Assembly: GCA_002334985.1 (NCBI GenBank)
Contig: DDBY01000021.1
Location: 1 to 6,455, forward strand
Direction: 5' to 3'
Origin: Micavibrio sp. UBA2020
GTDB lineage: Bacteria > Pseudomonadota > Alphaproteobacteria > Micavibrionales > UBA2020
Length of the DNA: 6,455 bases
The position numbers and the translations under genes were made by a program. Below the pieces are notes generated by a model. It saw only the letters and a list, made by a program, of their open reading frames with translations, did no database searches and was not told where the DNA came from. Each line of letters starts with the position of its first letter. The stretch's first letter is position 1. Positions 1 through 5,768 of the stretch are shown here, piece after piece.

Positions 1-431
1 CCATGCTCGCGCTGCGATAAATAGGCATCGGCAACGTCCTGCTTGCTCGGCCTGATTTTGTCTTTGGGGTACAGCTCTTTCAGGCTGTCTGACATATCCA
101 TGAACGGCCAGATGATATTGACAAAGCCAACTTCGAGCGAACGGCCATTGGTGCCCGCGCCTTTCCAGCGTTCGTCAAATTCAGCACGCCCTTCCAGCTG
201 CGGCGATGCACCCAGCAATGTTTCGCGGAATACGGCGGGGATAAGCGATTTGCCGATGCAGCGCGCCCCCTTCACGCTGACCAGCAGCGGATTTTGCGCA
301 TCCTCCAGCACCGACGGCGGCAAAGCCAGCGCGAGTTTTTCCATCACCTGCACGATATGGTCGCGCTCGGTTGATAAAAACCGCCTGAAGGCTTTTTCGG
401 GTTTTTTTTCTGGGGTATCGCTCGCCGACAA
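1..431 (-). CDS. Unrecognised protein, 3' part beyond the window edge
   Basis: I do not recognise the family. An open frame on the minus strand runs off the left edge after at least 143 codons. I chose the TTG at 431-429 because an AGGAG Shine-Dalgarno (444-440) lies 8 nt upstream. An in-frame ATG at 455-453 and a GTG at 440-438 are alternatives, but the ATG has no ribosome binding site. The visible protein opens with a charged, Lys/Glu/Pro-rich stretch (SDTPEKKPEKAF), then a helical, soluble-looking region. It then has a Gly/Arg-rich segment around RWKGAGTNGRSLEVGF and a WPFMDMSDSLKELYP stretch. I see no signal peptide and no membrane segment. The competing frame, from a GTG at 453, is short, Arg/Ala-rich and stops early, so it is a shadow. 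The gene lies about 100 bp downstream of the membrane-protein gene on the same strand and may or may not be co-transcribed with it. Confidence 0.7.
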   Translation of the reverse strand, partial: MSASDTPEKKPEKAFRRFLSTERDHIVQVMEKLALALPPSVLEDAQNPLLVSVKGARCIGKSLIPAVFRETLLGASPQLEGRAEFDERWKGAGTNGRSLEVGFVNIIWPFMDMSDSLKELYPKDKIRPSKQDVADAYLSQREH

Positions 432-444
432 TCCCGTCACTCCT

Positions 445-467
445 TTTTGCCACATTTTATGGCAAAA
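445..467. promoter_or_regulatory. Perfect inverted repeat at the start of the left-edge gene
   Basis: TTTTGCCA (445-452) and TGGCAAAA (460-467) are perfect 8-bp arms around a 7-nt spacer. The element covers the upstream ATG candidate and abuts the AGGAG ribosome binding site of the left-edge gene. It could be an operator, or an mRNA hairpin next to the ribosome binding site. A TAAAAT hexamer (459-454, minus strand) within it resembles a -10 box, but I see no convincing -35. The symmetry is seen directly; the role is inferred. Confidence 0.4.
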
Positions 468-531
468 TAGTTAATATTTGCCTACCTGTTTCTCAAGGGC
501 AAACGGGACTTGTTTCTATTCAAGATTCTAT

Positions 532-1182
532 TCAATTTTCCGGCGCATAAACAACGCCGCTATGCTGAATTTTGCCCCTGCGCTGCGTGTCCGCATGGCG
601 CTGCGCGGCGGTTTCGTCTTCGAAACGGCGCGGCAGACGGCGCTCCGCCCCTGTTTCGTCTATCACATAGACCATCCACGGGCCGCTGCCGGAAATAACC
701 TCGCCGCGCTTGCCCCATTTTTCGCTCTGCGTTTTTTCGGCAGCGCCCTTTTCGGCAAGGCGGGGCTTCAACCAGACGTCGTCTTCTGCGCTGTCCGTAT
801 CCTGCGTGTTGTCGCTGCCTGTTTGCGCTTTCAAATTCTGCTGCGCCAGATAGGCGGCCATGGCTTCCTTGCCCCCCTTCGCGGGCAATAGCGATGCGAT
901 ATTATACGCCAGCGACGGATAAATTTTTTCCGCCTGCCGGTAGCCGTAAATGCCCAGCGCCACCGCAGCGACAAGTGAAAAAATCATCGGTATAATCAAA
1001 ACCAGCAAAATACCACCCGTAAAACAGAATACGGCGTTTTGATAGGCCAGATATTCGGCTTTGTATTCTTCGGGTATCTTGGCGGCATCGGCCAGCGATA
1101 TCATCTTGCGGCTGCGCGCCGCGGGGATGGCGAGGTTATAAAAAAACTCGGCGATGACAAAAAACTTGACCGGTTTTGACAT
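532..1182 (-). CDS. Putative membrane protein, coupled to the carboxylase gene
   Basis: This 216-aa protein belongs to no family I recognise. Residues 7-22 are moderately hydrophobic. Residues 51-80 form a long, strongly hydrophobic stretch (VFCFTGGILLVLIIPMIFSL and on to about Y81) that could be one long or two tightly packed membrane helices. An acidic, low-complexity linker follows (about 118-136, rich in Asp, Ser, Thr, Gln). The C-terminal part (about 140-216) is soluble and charged, containing GPWMVYVIDETGAERRLPRR. The ATG lies 3 nt after the carboxylase stop (TAG TCC ATG) and no Shine-Dalgarno is visible, so translation probably depends on ribosomes finishing the upstream gene. The position suggests co-expression with the methylcrotonyl-CoA carboxylase beta subunit, but nothing in the sequence links it to leucine catabolism. 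It could simply be a read-through passenger. Confidence 0.8.
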   Translation of the reverse strand: MSKPVKFFVIAEFFYNLAIPAARSRKMISLADAAKIPEEYKAEYLAYQNAVFCFTGGILLVLIIPMIFSLVAAVALGIYGYRQAEKIYPSLAYNIASLLPAKGGKEAMAAYLAQQNLKAQTGSDNTQDTDSAEDDVWLKPRLAEKGAAEKTQSEKWGKRGEVISGSGPWMVYVIDETGAERRLPRRFEDETAAQRHADTQRRGKIQHSGVVYAPEN

Positions 1183-1185
1183 GGA

Positions 1186-2793
1186 CTACATCCGGAACAC
1201 GCCGAATTGCGGCTTGCCGATGGGGGCGTTCAGCGCCGCCGACAACGACAGCCCAAGAACCATGCGCGTATCGGCGGGGTCGATGATGCCATCGTCCCAC
1301 AGGCGCGCGCTGGCGTAATATGGGTGGCCTTGGGTTTCGTATTGCTCGCGGATGGGTTTTTTAAAAGCATCCTCTTCGGCGGCTGGCCACACTTGGCCTT
1401 TCGCGGCCATGGCGTCTTTTTTAACCTGCGCAAGGACACTCGCCGCCTGCTCCCCGCCCATGACGGAAATGCGGCTGTTCGGCCACGTCCAGAGAAAACG
1501 CGGATTGAACGCGCGCCCGCACATGCCGTAATTGCCCGCACCGAAGGAGCCGCCAATCAACACCGTCAGCTTCGGCACCTGCGCGCAGGAAACGGCATGC
1601 ACCAGCTTCGCGCCATCCTTGGCGATGCCGCCCGCTTCGTAGGCGCGGCCAACCATAAAGCCCGTGATGTTTTGCAGGAAAATAAGCGGAATGCCGCGCT
1701 GGCAGCAAAGCTCGACGAAATGCGCGCCTTTGAGCGCGCTTTCAGAAAACAGAATGCCGTTATTCGCGATGATGCCGACGGGGTAGCCGAACAAATGCGC
1801 GAAGCCGCAGACCAGCGTCTCGCCATAGAGTTTTTTAAATTCATCAAATTCGCTGTTATCGACGATGCGGGCGATAATCTCGCGCACGTCAAACGGCTTG
1901 CGGCTGTCCTGCGGGATGATGCCGTAGATTTCGGCGGGGTCGTATTTCGGCTCTGCCGCGCTTTTTACGGCAAGGCCGACGTTTTTGGTGCGGTTGAGGT
2001 TGCCCACAATGCGGCGCACGATGGACAGCGCATGCCCGTCGTTCTGCGCGTAATGGTCGGTCACGCCGGATTTGCGGCAATGTACATCCGCGCCGCCCAA
2101 ATCTTCGGCGGAAACCTCTTCGCCCGTTGCAGCCTTCACCAGCGGCGGGCCGCCAAGGAAAATCGTGCCCTGATTTTTGACAATGATAGATTCATCGGAC
2201 ATCGCGGGCACATAGGCACCGCCCGCCGTGCAGCTGCCCATCACCGCCGCGATTTGCGGAATGCCCATCGCGGACATATTCGCCTGATTGTAGAAAATGC
2301 GGCCGAAGTGTTCCTTGTCCGGAAAGACTTCATCCTGCAGCGGCAAAAACGCGCCGCCGCTATCGACCAGATAAACGCAGGGCAGATTGTTCTGCTGCGC
2401 GATTTCCTGCGCGCGCAGATGTTTTTTAACCGTCAGCGGATAATACGTCCCGCCCTTCACCGTCGCATCGTTTGCGACGATGACGCATTCCTGCCCCGAT
2501 ACGCGGCCGATGCCGGAAATCATCCCAGCGGCGGGCACGTTGTCGCCGTAAACGCCATGCGCGGCGAAGGCGGAAAATTCAAGAAACGGGGAGCCGGGGT
2601 CGATAAGGTTGCGCACGCGGTCGCGCGGCAGCATTTTGCCGCGGGCGAGATGTTTGGCGCGCGCGGTTTCGTCCCCGCCCTTCTGGATGCCGGCCAGCTG
2701 CACCTTGTAGTCATCGACGATTTTTTGCATGGCGTCGCGGTTGGCCTGAAATTCGGCGGACGACGCGGACAGACGGGTGGCAAGCTCGGACAT
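1186..2793 (-). CDS. mccB: Methylcrotonyl-CoA carboxylase, carboxyltransferase (beta) subunit
   Basis: The protein transfers CO2 from carboxybiotin to 3-methylcrotonyl-CoA, giving 3-methylglutaconyl-CoA in cytosolic leucine and isovalerate breakdown. At 535 aa it has the usual full length for bacterial MccB/LiuB. The N-terminal carboxyltransferase half contains [17 protein letters not shown] (143-159), [16 protein letters not shown] (186-201) and [20 protein letters not shown] (209-228), followed by [19 protein letters not shown]. These are family hallmarks that favour methylcrotonyl over propionyl or acetyl substrates. The C-terminal half has the NITGFMVG loop (375-382) and [20 protein letters not shown] (414-433), then [10 protein letters not shown] (445-454). 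Geranyl-CoA carboxylase beta (AtuC type) is a close relative and cannot be fully excluded. The biotin-carrying alpha subunit is not in the window. The start at 2793 has only a weak GGGGA ribosome binding site, 9 nt upstream and within an inverted repeat. The gene appears to have its own promoter and to share its message with the membrane protein downstream. Confidence 0.95.
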   Translation of the reverse strand: MSELATRLSASSAEFQANRDAMQKIVDDYKVQLAGIQKGGDETARAKHLARGKMLPRDRVRNLIDPGSPFLEFSAFAAHGVYGDNVPAAGMISGIGRVSGQECVIVANDATVKGGTYYPLTVKKHLRAQEIAQQNNLPCVYLVDSGGAFLPLQDEVFPDKEHFGRIFYNQANMSAMGIPQIAAVMGSCTAGGAYVPAMSDESIIVKNQGTIFLGGPPLVKAATGEEVSAEDLGGADVHCRKSGVTDHYAQNDGHALSIVRRIVGNLNRTKNVGLAVKSAAEPKYDPAEIYGIIPQDSRKPFDVREIIARIVDNSEFDEFKKLYGETLVCGFAHLFGYPVGIIANNGILFSESALKGAHFVELCCQRGIPLIFLQNITGFMVGRAYEAGGIAKDGAKLVHAVSCAQVPKLTVLIGGSFGAGNYGMCGRAFNPRFLWTWPNSRISVMGGEQAASVLAQVKKDAMAAKGQVWPAAEEDAFKKPIREQYETQGHPYYASARLWDDGIIDPADTRMVLGLSLSAALNAPIGKPQFGVFRM

Positions 2794-2800
2794 AAAGGCG

Positions 2801-2830
2801 AATCCCCACAGAAGTTAATCTGCGGGGATT
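2801..2830. promoter_or_regulatory. Operator-like inverted repeat at the mccB promoter
   Basis: AATCCCCACAG (2801-2811) and CTGCGGGGATT (2820-2830) are 11-bp arms with one mismatch (G.U in RNA) around the 8-nt spacer AAGTTAAT. It overlaps the predicted -10 box and transcription start of mccB and ends 8 bp before the start codon. Its 3' arm on the message also holds the only Shine-Dalgarno-like sequence (GGGGA). A DNA-binding repressor site is the best reading, because transcription from the predicted start would drop most of one arm from the RNA. If transcription starts further upstream, it would instead be a hairpin that hides the ribosome binding site. Confidence 0.6.
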
Positions 2831-2856
2831 CTAGAGCAACGGTCAAAGTCACTCAA
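2828..2856 (-). promoter_or_regulatory. Putative sigma-70 promoter of mccB
   Basis: On the minus strand, TTGAGT (2856-2851, four of six matches to the -35 consensus) is followed after exactly 17 bp by TAGAAT (2833-2828, five of six matches to the -10 consensus). The predicted start is near 2821, giving a leader of about 28 nt. The promoter lies just downstream of the terminator of small protein A, which fits an independent mccB transcription unit. Confidence 0.55.
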
Positions 2857-2874
2857 TGCTGAACGGTACAAGGC

Positions 2875-2905
2875 AAAAAACGCCAAAAACTGCGGCAATG
2901 CCGCA
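2875..2905 (-). terminator. Rho-independent terminator after small protein A
   Basis: Read on the minus strand, TGCGGC-ATT-GCCGCA is a perfect 6-bp stem with a 3-nt loop (2905-2891). It is followed by G, five T, GGCG and six T. A second hairpin, GCGC-TCCG-GCGC (2918-2907), precedes it by one base. The site lies 41 nt after the stop of small protein A and separates that unit from mccB. Confidence 0.8.
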
Positions 2906-2946
2906 TGCGCCGGAGCGCAGGTACCTATATTGTTTTATGGATTGCG

Positions 2947-3189
2947 CTAACGGCCTTTGTTAGCGGAGACACTTTCCCAGTATTCGTCGATTTTGATGTC
3001 GGTTTCTTCCTGAGTATATTTATAGTCACGCCACAGCGTCAGGGCAGGTTTGCCGTTCGCGTCCATGGGCGCGGCCTCGTCGCTGTTGGCGGGCGCCTGC
3101 AGGGTATTGGGGCAAATGTCGTAAGTCTCGCCGGACTGCACCAGCTGCTCCAGAACCTTGCGGTCGGATACGAACCATCTCCAGAACAT
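2947..3189 (-). CDS. Small protein A, paralogue of small protein B
   Basis: This 80-aa soluble protein has no family I can name. The start at 3189 is supported by a strong AAGGAG (3202-3197) with a 7-nt spacer; an out-of-frame ATG at 3194 is too close to that site. The N-terminal 33 residues (MFWRWFVSDRKVLEQLVQSG, then ETYDICPNTLQAP) align with small protein B around a shared pattern: M-[FL]-W, S-D-[RK], V, L-V, YDI, P, L. A weaker match follows near PALTLWRDYKYT. Beyond that, A has an acidic, Tyr/Trp-containing C-terminal extension (EETDIKIDEYWES) that B lacks. There is no signal peptide, membrane segment or metal-binding cluster; the single Cys is at residue 26. A clear intrinsic terminator follows, and the 185-bp upstream gap contains a plausible promoter and structured leader. 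It is likely a real expressed small gene; its function is unknown. Confidence 0.82.
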   Translation of the reverse strand: MFWRWFVSDRKVLEQLVQSGETYDICPNTLQAPANSDEAAPMDANGKPALTLWRDYKYTQEETDIKIDEYWESVSANKGR

Positions 3190-3250
3190 TTCATTTCTCC
3201 TTAGCTTCGATAAGGCCGCCGAAAAATTCTTTTTTGGTTTTTGTTTCGCC

Positions 3251-3265
3251 CTGCATTCCTTGCAG
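3251..3265 (-). promoter_or_regulatory. GGA-loop hairpin in the leader of small protein A
   Basis: On the minus strand CTGCA-AGGAA-TGCAG is a perfect 5-bp stem with an AGGAA loop. CsrA/RsmA proteins typically bind a GGA exposed in a hairpin loop, often with a second GGA at the ribosome binding site. The Shine-Dalgarno of small protein A (AAGGAG) provides such a second site about 50 nt downstream. The hairpin and motifs are seen directly; CsrA control is a guess. Confidence 0.3.
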
Positions 3266-3267
3266 TG

Positions 3268-3279
3268 ACGGCGCGCCGT
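3268..3279. promoter_or_regulatory. Perfect 12-bp palindrome ACGGCGCGCCGT
   Basis: A perfect 12-bp palindrome with no spacer lies just downstream of the candidate promoter of small protein A, in otherwise AT-rich intergenic DNA. Its position near the predicted transcription start would suit a repressor site or a 5'-end hairpin. Short GC palindromes arise often by chance in GC-rich genomes, so confidence is low. Confidence 0.3.
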
Positions 3280-3294
3280 AAAATCTGCGCGTAC

Positions 3295-3321
3295 ATTATG
3301 TTAATAGAAAGTTAAAGTCAA
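3295..3321 (-). promoter_or_regulatory. Putative promoter of small protein A
   Basis: On the minus strand TTGACT (3321-3316) matches five of six -35 bases and CATAAT (3300-3295) matches five of six -10 bases. The 15-bp spacer is shorter than the usual 17. The start would be near 3288, giving a leader of about 100 nt that contains the palindrome and the GGA-loop hairpin. The surrounding 3290-3370 DNA is markedly AT-rich, as expected for a promoter region. Confidence 0.4.
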
Positions 3322-3374
3322 CCCCCATTAACAACTGTACATGAATAAACTATTGAATTGTATAAAAGATTTGA

Positions 3375-3839
3375 TTACGGCGCGGGCGGGCGGTGGCGGA
3401 ATTTCAAGCCCTCGCGGTGAGCAGAATCGGCCAACTCGTCAATAACGCTTTGATGTTGCTTGGCTTTTTCAAAAGAATCACGCAGCCCCCGCCCCAGCAA
3501 AAGGTCACGGCTGGCTGTATCCAGCCTTTTATCGTGAAATTTCATAACGATATCGGTATCGCCGCCATGGTCGATAAGATAATCGACCATCACGGCATCA
3601 CCCGCCTTGGCGGCAACGAACAGCGCTTCGTGGAACTGCGCGCCCACATCGGCACCGGCAGCGACCAGAATTTTCATGCACTCCAGATGGCCGGTAAAGG
3701 CGGCGCTGCGCAGGGGCAGGTCTTGTTCAAAATGGATGTCCGCCCCGTCTTCGATGGCGCTGCGCACCCCGTCCGCATCGCCCTTGGCGGCGGCGGCAAC
3801 CAGATGTAACGCCTTGGCGCGATGCTCTGTGCTGCTCAT
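3375..3839 (-). CDS. Short ankyrin-repeat protein
   Basis: This 154-aa protein is built from about three ankyrin repeats. Repeat 1 is at about 10-38 (helix pair ending EDGADI). Repeat 2, at about 40-68, is the most canonical (PLRSAAFTGHLECMKILVAA then GADVGAQ). Repeat 3, at about 69-96, is degenerate (EALFVAAKAGDAVMVDYLID then HGGDTD). Residues 100-154 are a charged, mostly helical tail ending in a basic, Pro-rich segment (RHRPPAP) with no repeat signature. Ankyrin repeats mediate protein-protein binding, so this is likely an adaptor or inhibitor with an unknown partner. There is no signal peptide or membrane segment, so it is probably cytoplasmic. The start is supported by AGGGAG (3850-3845) with a 5-nt spacer. 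It lies between two paralogous small genes on the same strand, and no intrinsic terminator is visible after its TAA. A functional link with those neighbours is possible but unproven. Confidence 0.88.
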   Translation of the reverse strand: MSSTEHRAKALHLVAAAAKGDADGVRSAIEDGADIHFEQDLPLRSAAFTGHLECMKILVAAGADVGAQFHEALFVAAKAGDAVMVDYLIDHGGDTDIVMKFHDKRLDTASRDLLLGRGLRDSFEKAKQHQSVIDELADSAHREGLKFRHRPPAP

Positions 3840-3870
3840 CGGGGCTCCCTTTTTTGAACGCTCCTGAAGA

Positions 3871-3898
3871 ATACTAGACCAGAAGCGGCAAGGGACAA
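3871..3898 (-). promoter_or_regulatory. Weak promoter candidate for the ankyrin gene
   Basis: On the minus strand TTGTCC (3898-3893) and TAGTAT (3876-3871) are separated by 16 bp; each matches four of six consensus bases. The start would be near 3864, leaving a leader of about 25 nt that includes the AGGGAG ribosome binding site. The ankyrin gene could equally be read through from small protein B. Confidence 0.3.
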
Positions 3899-3900
3899 AA

Positions 3901-3977
3901 GCCTTTATGCGCCCTCAGGCGCGGGAGCCTTTATGCGCCCTCAGGCGCGGGAGCCTTTATGCGCCCTCAGGCGCGGG
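3901..3977. repeat. Three tandem 26-bp hairpin repeats
   Basis: The 26-bp unit GCCTTTATGCGCCCTCAGGC plus GCGGGA begins at 3901, 3927 and 3953. Copies 1 and 2 are identical; copy 3 matches for 25 bases and then diverges. Each unit contains the hairpin GCGCC-CTCA-GGCGC. Copy 3 includes the 3' end and TGA stop of small protein B, the TGA falling in the hairpin loop on the minus strand. The unit is not a multiple of three and no frame stays open through it, so it is not a coding repeat. The array may act as a weak terminator for small protein B: the last copy read on the minus strand ends in GGCTTTTG. Confidence 0.9.
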
Positions 3978-4149
3978 GCGTGCGGTAGCGCAATGTGGCG
4001 GTGATTTCGGCAGGTGGCTCTGCTGCAGCGCGGAAATTGTCCGCCGCGCGGGGTTTCAGCTCTTTCGGTGAAATATCGTAATCTTTGCCCATTTGCCGGA
4101 CGAGCGCGTCTTCGACCCGCTTGTCCGAGCCCAGTAATTCCCAAAGCAT
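3967..4149 (-). CDS. Small protein B, paralogue of small protein A
   Basis: This 60-aa protein has no known family. I chose the ATG at 4149 because GGGAG (4161-4157) lies 7 nt upstream and because this start aligns exactly with that of small protein A. A TTG at 4179 would add ten residues with no ribosome binding site. The N-terminus (MLWELLGSDKRVEDALVRQM, then GKDYDISPKELKP) shares M-x-W, S-D, V, L-V, YDI, P and L with A. The rest (RAADNFRAAAEPPAEITATL, then RYRTPRA) matches A only weakly near A's TLWRDYKYT and stops where A continues for about 21 more residues. The stop codon lies inside the first of three tandem 26-bp repeats, so the short C-terminus may result from that repeat. There is no signal peptide or membrane segment and no Cys. 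The small size makes it less certain than A, but the paralogy argues strongly for a real gene. Confidence 0.75.
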   Translation of the reverse strand: MLWELLGSDKRVEDALVRQMGKDYDISPKELKPRAADNFRAAAEPPAEITATLRYRTPRA

Positions 4150-4289
4150 GTGAGTTCTCCCGAATAATACATTCTTCAAAAATGGCGGCCTCTGCGTGCC
4201 GCTTCATGCTGTAATACGGCCGCAGGCGGGCTTTCCCTGCGCCTTTTATGGTGATGTTTCCGCTTTATTCTCGCCTTTTTGCGGGCGGA

Positions 4290-4298
4290 TGCTATTTT
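4290..4298 (+). promoter_or_regulatory. Possible extended -10 element of tldD
   Basis: TGC-TATTTT (4290-4298) fits an extended -10 motif (TGn followed by a TATAAT-like hexamer). No good -35 is seen at the right distance. The start would fall near 4305, about 24 nt before the tldD ATG, leaving room for the AAAAGGAA ribosome binding site (4313-4320). Confidence 0.3.
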
Positions 4299-4328
4299 AA
4301 GGCCTTGGACACAAAAGGAATCTGCCGC

Positions 4329-5768
4329 ATGCCCTCGCACGTCAAAACAACCGACGACCTGTTCTATGCCAAGAACCAGATGGACCCCGCCGCGGTGGAG
4401 CGTCTGGTCACGCAGAACCTGACCGAAGCCGACGACGGCGAGCTGTATCTTGAATACGTCCAGTCTGAATTTTTCAGCTGGGACGACGGCCGCCTGAAAA
4501 CCTGTACCTATGATACAGACATGGGCTTTGGCCTGCGCGCCGTTGCGGGGGAAACTTTCGGCTATGCCCATTCCAGCGAGATGAGCGAAAAAGCCATCGC
4601 CCGCGCGGGCGATACCGTGCGCAGCGTCGCACAAGGATATGGCGGCAAGATGGACATCGCGCCGCAAAAAACCAATCACCAGCTCTACAGCGACGACAAC
4701 CCGCTTTTGCAAATCCCGTTCGAGAAAAAAGTCCAGCTATTGCAGGACATCGACGCCTATGCCCGCCAGAAAGACAGCCGCGTGAAACAGGTATCTGTTC
4801 AGCTGGCCGCATCGTGGAAAGCCGTACAGATTTTGCGGGCAGGCGGCGAAAAAACCGCCGATGTACGCCCGCTGGTGCGCATGAACGTTTCGGTTTACGT
4901 CGAAGACGCCAATGGCCGCATGGAAGACGGCTATCACGGCATGGGCGGGCGCTATAGCTATGAAAGCATTTTTGACGAACGCACATGGAAAAGCGCGGTG
5001 GACGAAGCCTTCCGTCAGGCGCTTGTCAACCTTGACGCCGTCGCGACGCCTGCGGGTGAAATGACGCTGGTGCTGGGCGCGGGCTGGCCGGGCATTTTGC
5101 TGCACGAAGCCATCGGCCACGGGCTGGAGGGTGATTTCAACCGCAAGCTGACCTCCGCCTTCTCCGGCCTTATTGGCGAGCAGGTCGCCGCGCGCGGCGT
5201 CACCGTCGTTGACGACGGCACGCTGCCGAACCGCCGCGGTTCCATCACCATCGACGACGAAGGCACGCCGTCACAGCGCAACGTGCTTATCGAAGACGGT
5301 ATTCTGGTCGGCTATCTGCAAGACCGCATGAACGCGCGCCTGATGGGCGTGAAATCCACCGGCAACGGCCGCCGCGAAAGCTACGCCGACCACCCCATGC
5401 CGCGCATGACCAATACCGTGATGCTGAACGGCGGGCACAGCCGCGACGAAATTCTGTCTTCGGTCAAAAAAGGCCTTTATGCCGTGAATTTCGGCGGCGG
5501 GCAGGTTGACATCACCTCCGGCAAGTTCGTGTTCGAAGCGTCAGAAGCCTACCTGATTGAAAACGGCAAAATCGGCGCACCGGTCAAGGGCGCAACCTTG
5601 ATTGGAAACGGGCCGGATGCGCTGACCAAAGTCAAAATGGTCGGTAACGACATGAAACTCGACGACGGCATCGGCACCTGCGGCAAAGAGGGCCAGAGCG
5701 TGCCCGTCGGCGTCGGCCAGCCCACCTTGCGTATCGACGGCCTCACCGTCGGCGGGACGGAAACCTGA
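4329..5768 (+). CDS. tldD: TldD-family metallopeptidase
   Basis: TldD is the catalytic subunit of the cytosolic TldD/TldE (PmbA) zinc peptidase. In E. coli the pair degrades unfolded peptides, trims the microcin B17 leader and affects CcdA antitoxin stability. The protein here is 479 aa, almost the same as E. coli TldD. The signature HEAIGHGLEGDF (259-270) contains the HExxxH zinc motif, with H259, E260 and H264. GTCGKEGQSVPVG (449-461) contributes the family's third conserved ligand, C451. The N-terminal domain (about 20-240) contains the usual DGRLKTCTYDTDMGFGLRAV region, and TNTVMLNGG is at 361-369. I chose the ATG at 4329 because AAAAGGAA lies 9 nt upstream and residue 1 then matches family length; a frame extension to 4248 adds 27 residues through non-coding DNA. 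The partner TldE/PmbA is not in the window. The stop overlaps the next start (TGATG). Confidence 0.96.
   Translation: MPSHVKTTDDLFYAKNQMDPAAVERLVTQNLTEADDGELYLEYVQSEFFSWDDGRLKTCTYDTDMGFGLRAVAGETFGYAHSSEMSEKAIARAGDTVRSVAQGYGGKMDIAPQKTNHQLYSDDNPLLQIPFEKKVQLLQDIDAYARQKDSRVKQVSVQLAASWKAVQILRAGGEKTADVRPLVRMNVSVYVEDANGRMEDGYHGMGGRYSYESIFDERTWKSAVDEAFRQALVNLDAVATPAGEMTLVLGAGWPGILLHEAIGHGLEGDFNRKLTSAFSGLIGEQVAARGVTVVDDGTLPNRRGSITIDDEGTPSQRNVLIEDGILVGYLQDRMNARLMGVKSTGNGRRESYADHPMPRMTNTVMLNGGHSRDEILSSVKKGLYAVNFGGGQVDITSGKFVFEASEAYLIENGKIGAPVKGATLIGNGPDALTKVKMVGNDMKLDDGIGTCGKEGQSVPVGVGQPTLRIDGLTVGGTET

Noticed and set aside
478..891. A 137-codon plus-strand frame opposite the membrane-protein gene
   Set aside because: It has no ribosome binding site or recognisable motif, and the minus-strand gene has coherent membrane topology and operon spacing.
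1207..2862. A 551-codon open frame on the plus strand, antisense to the whole of mccB
   Set aside because: It is rich in Ala, Arg and His, resembles no family, has no ribosome binding site, and lies opposite a convincingly conserved carboxylase. Long antisense frames are a common by-product of GC-biased codon use.
3901..3977. The tandem 26-bp units as a CRISPR array
   Set aside because: The units are directly adjacent with no unique spacers, and there are no cas genes; it is a simple tandem repeat.
4150..4179. A ten-residue N-terminal extension of small protein B from a TTG
   Set aside because: The ATG at 4149 has GGGAG at the right distance and aligns with the start of its paralogue.
4248..4328. 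An N-terminal extension of TldD by 27 residues
   Set aside because: The extension has no ribosome binding site, gives a protein longer than the family norm and contains the likely promoter; the ATG at 4329 has a good Shine-Dalgarno.
4176..4712. A 178-codon minus-strand frame across the 5' part of tldD
   Set aside because: It overlaps a well-conserved gene and has no recognisable motif; it is explained by codon bias in tldD.
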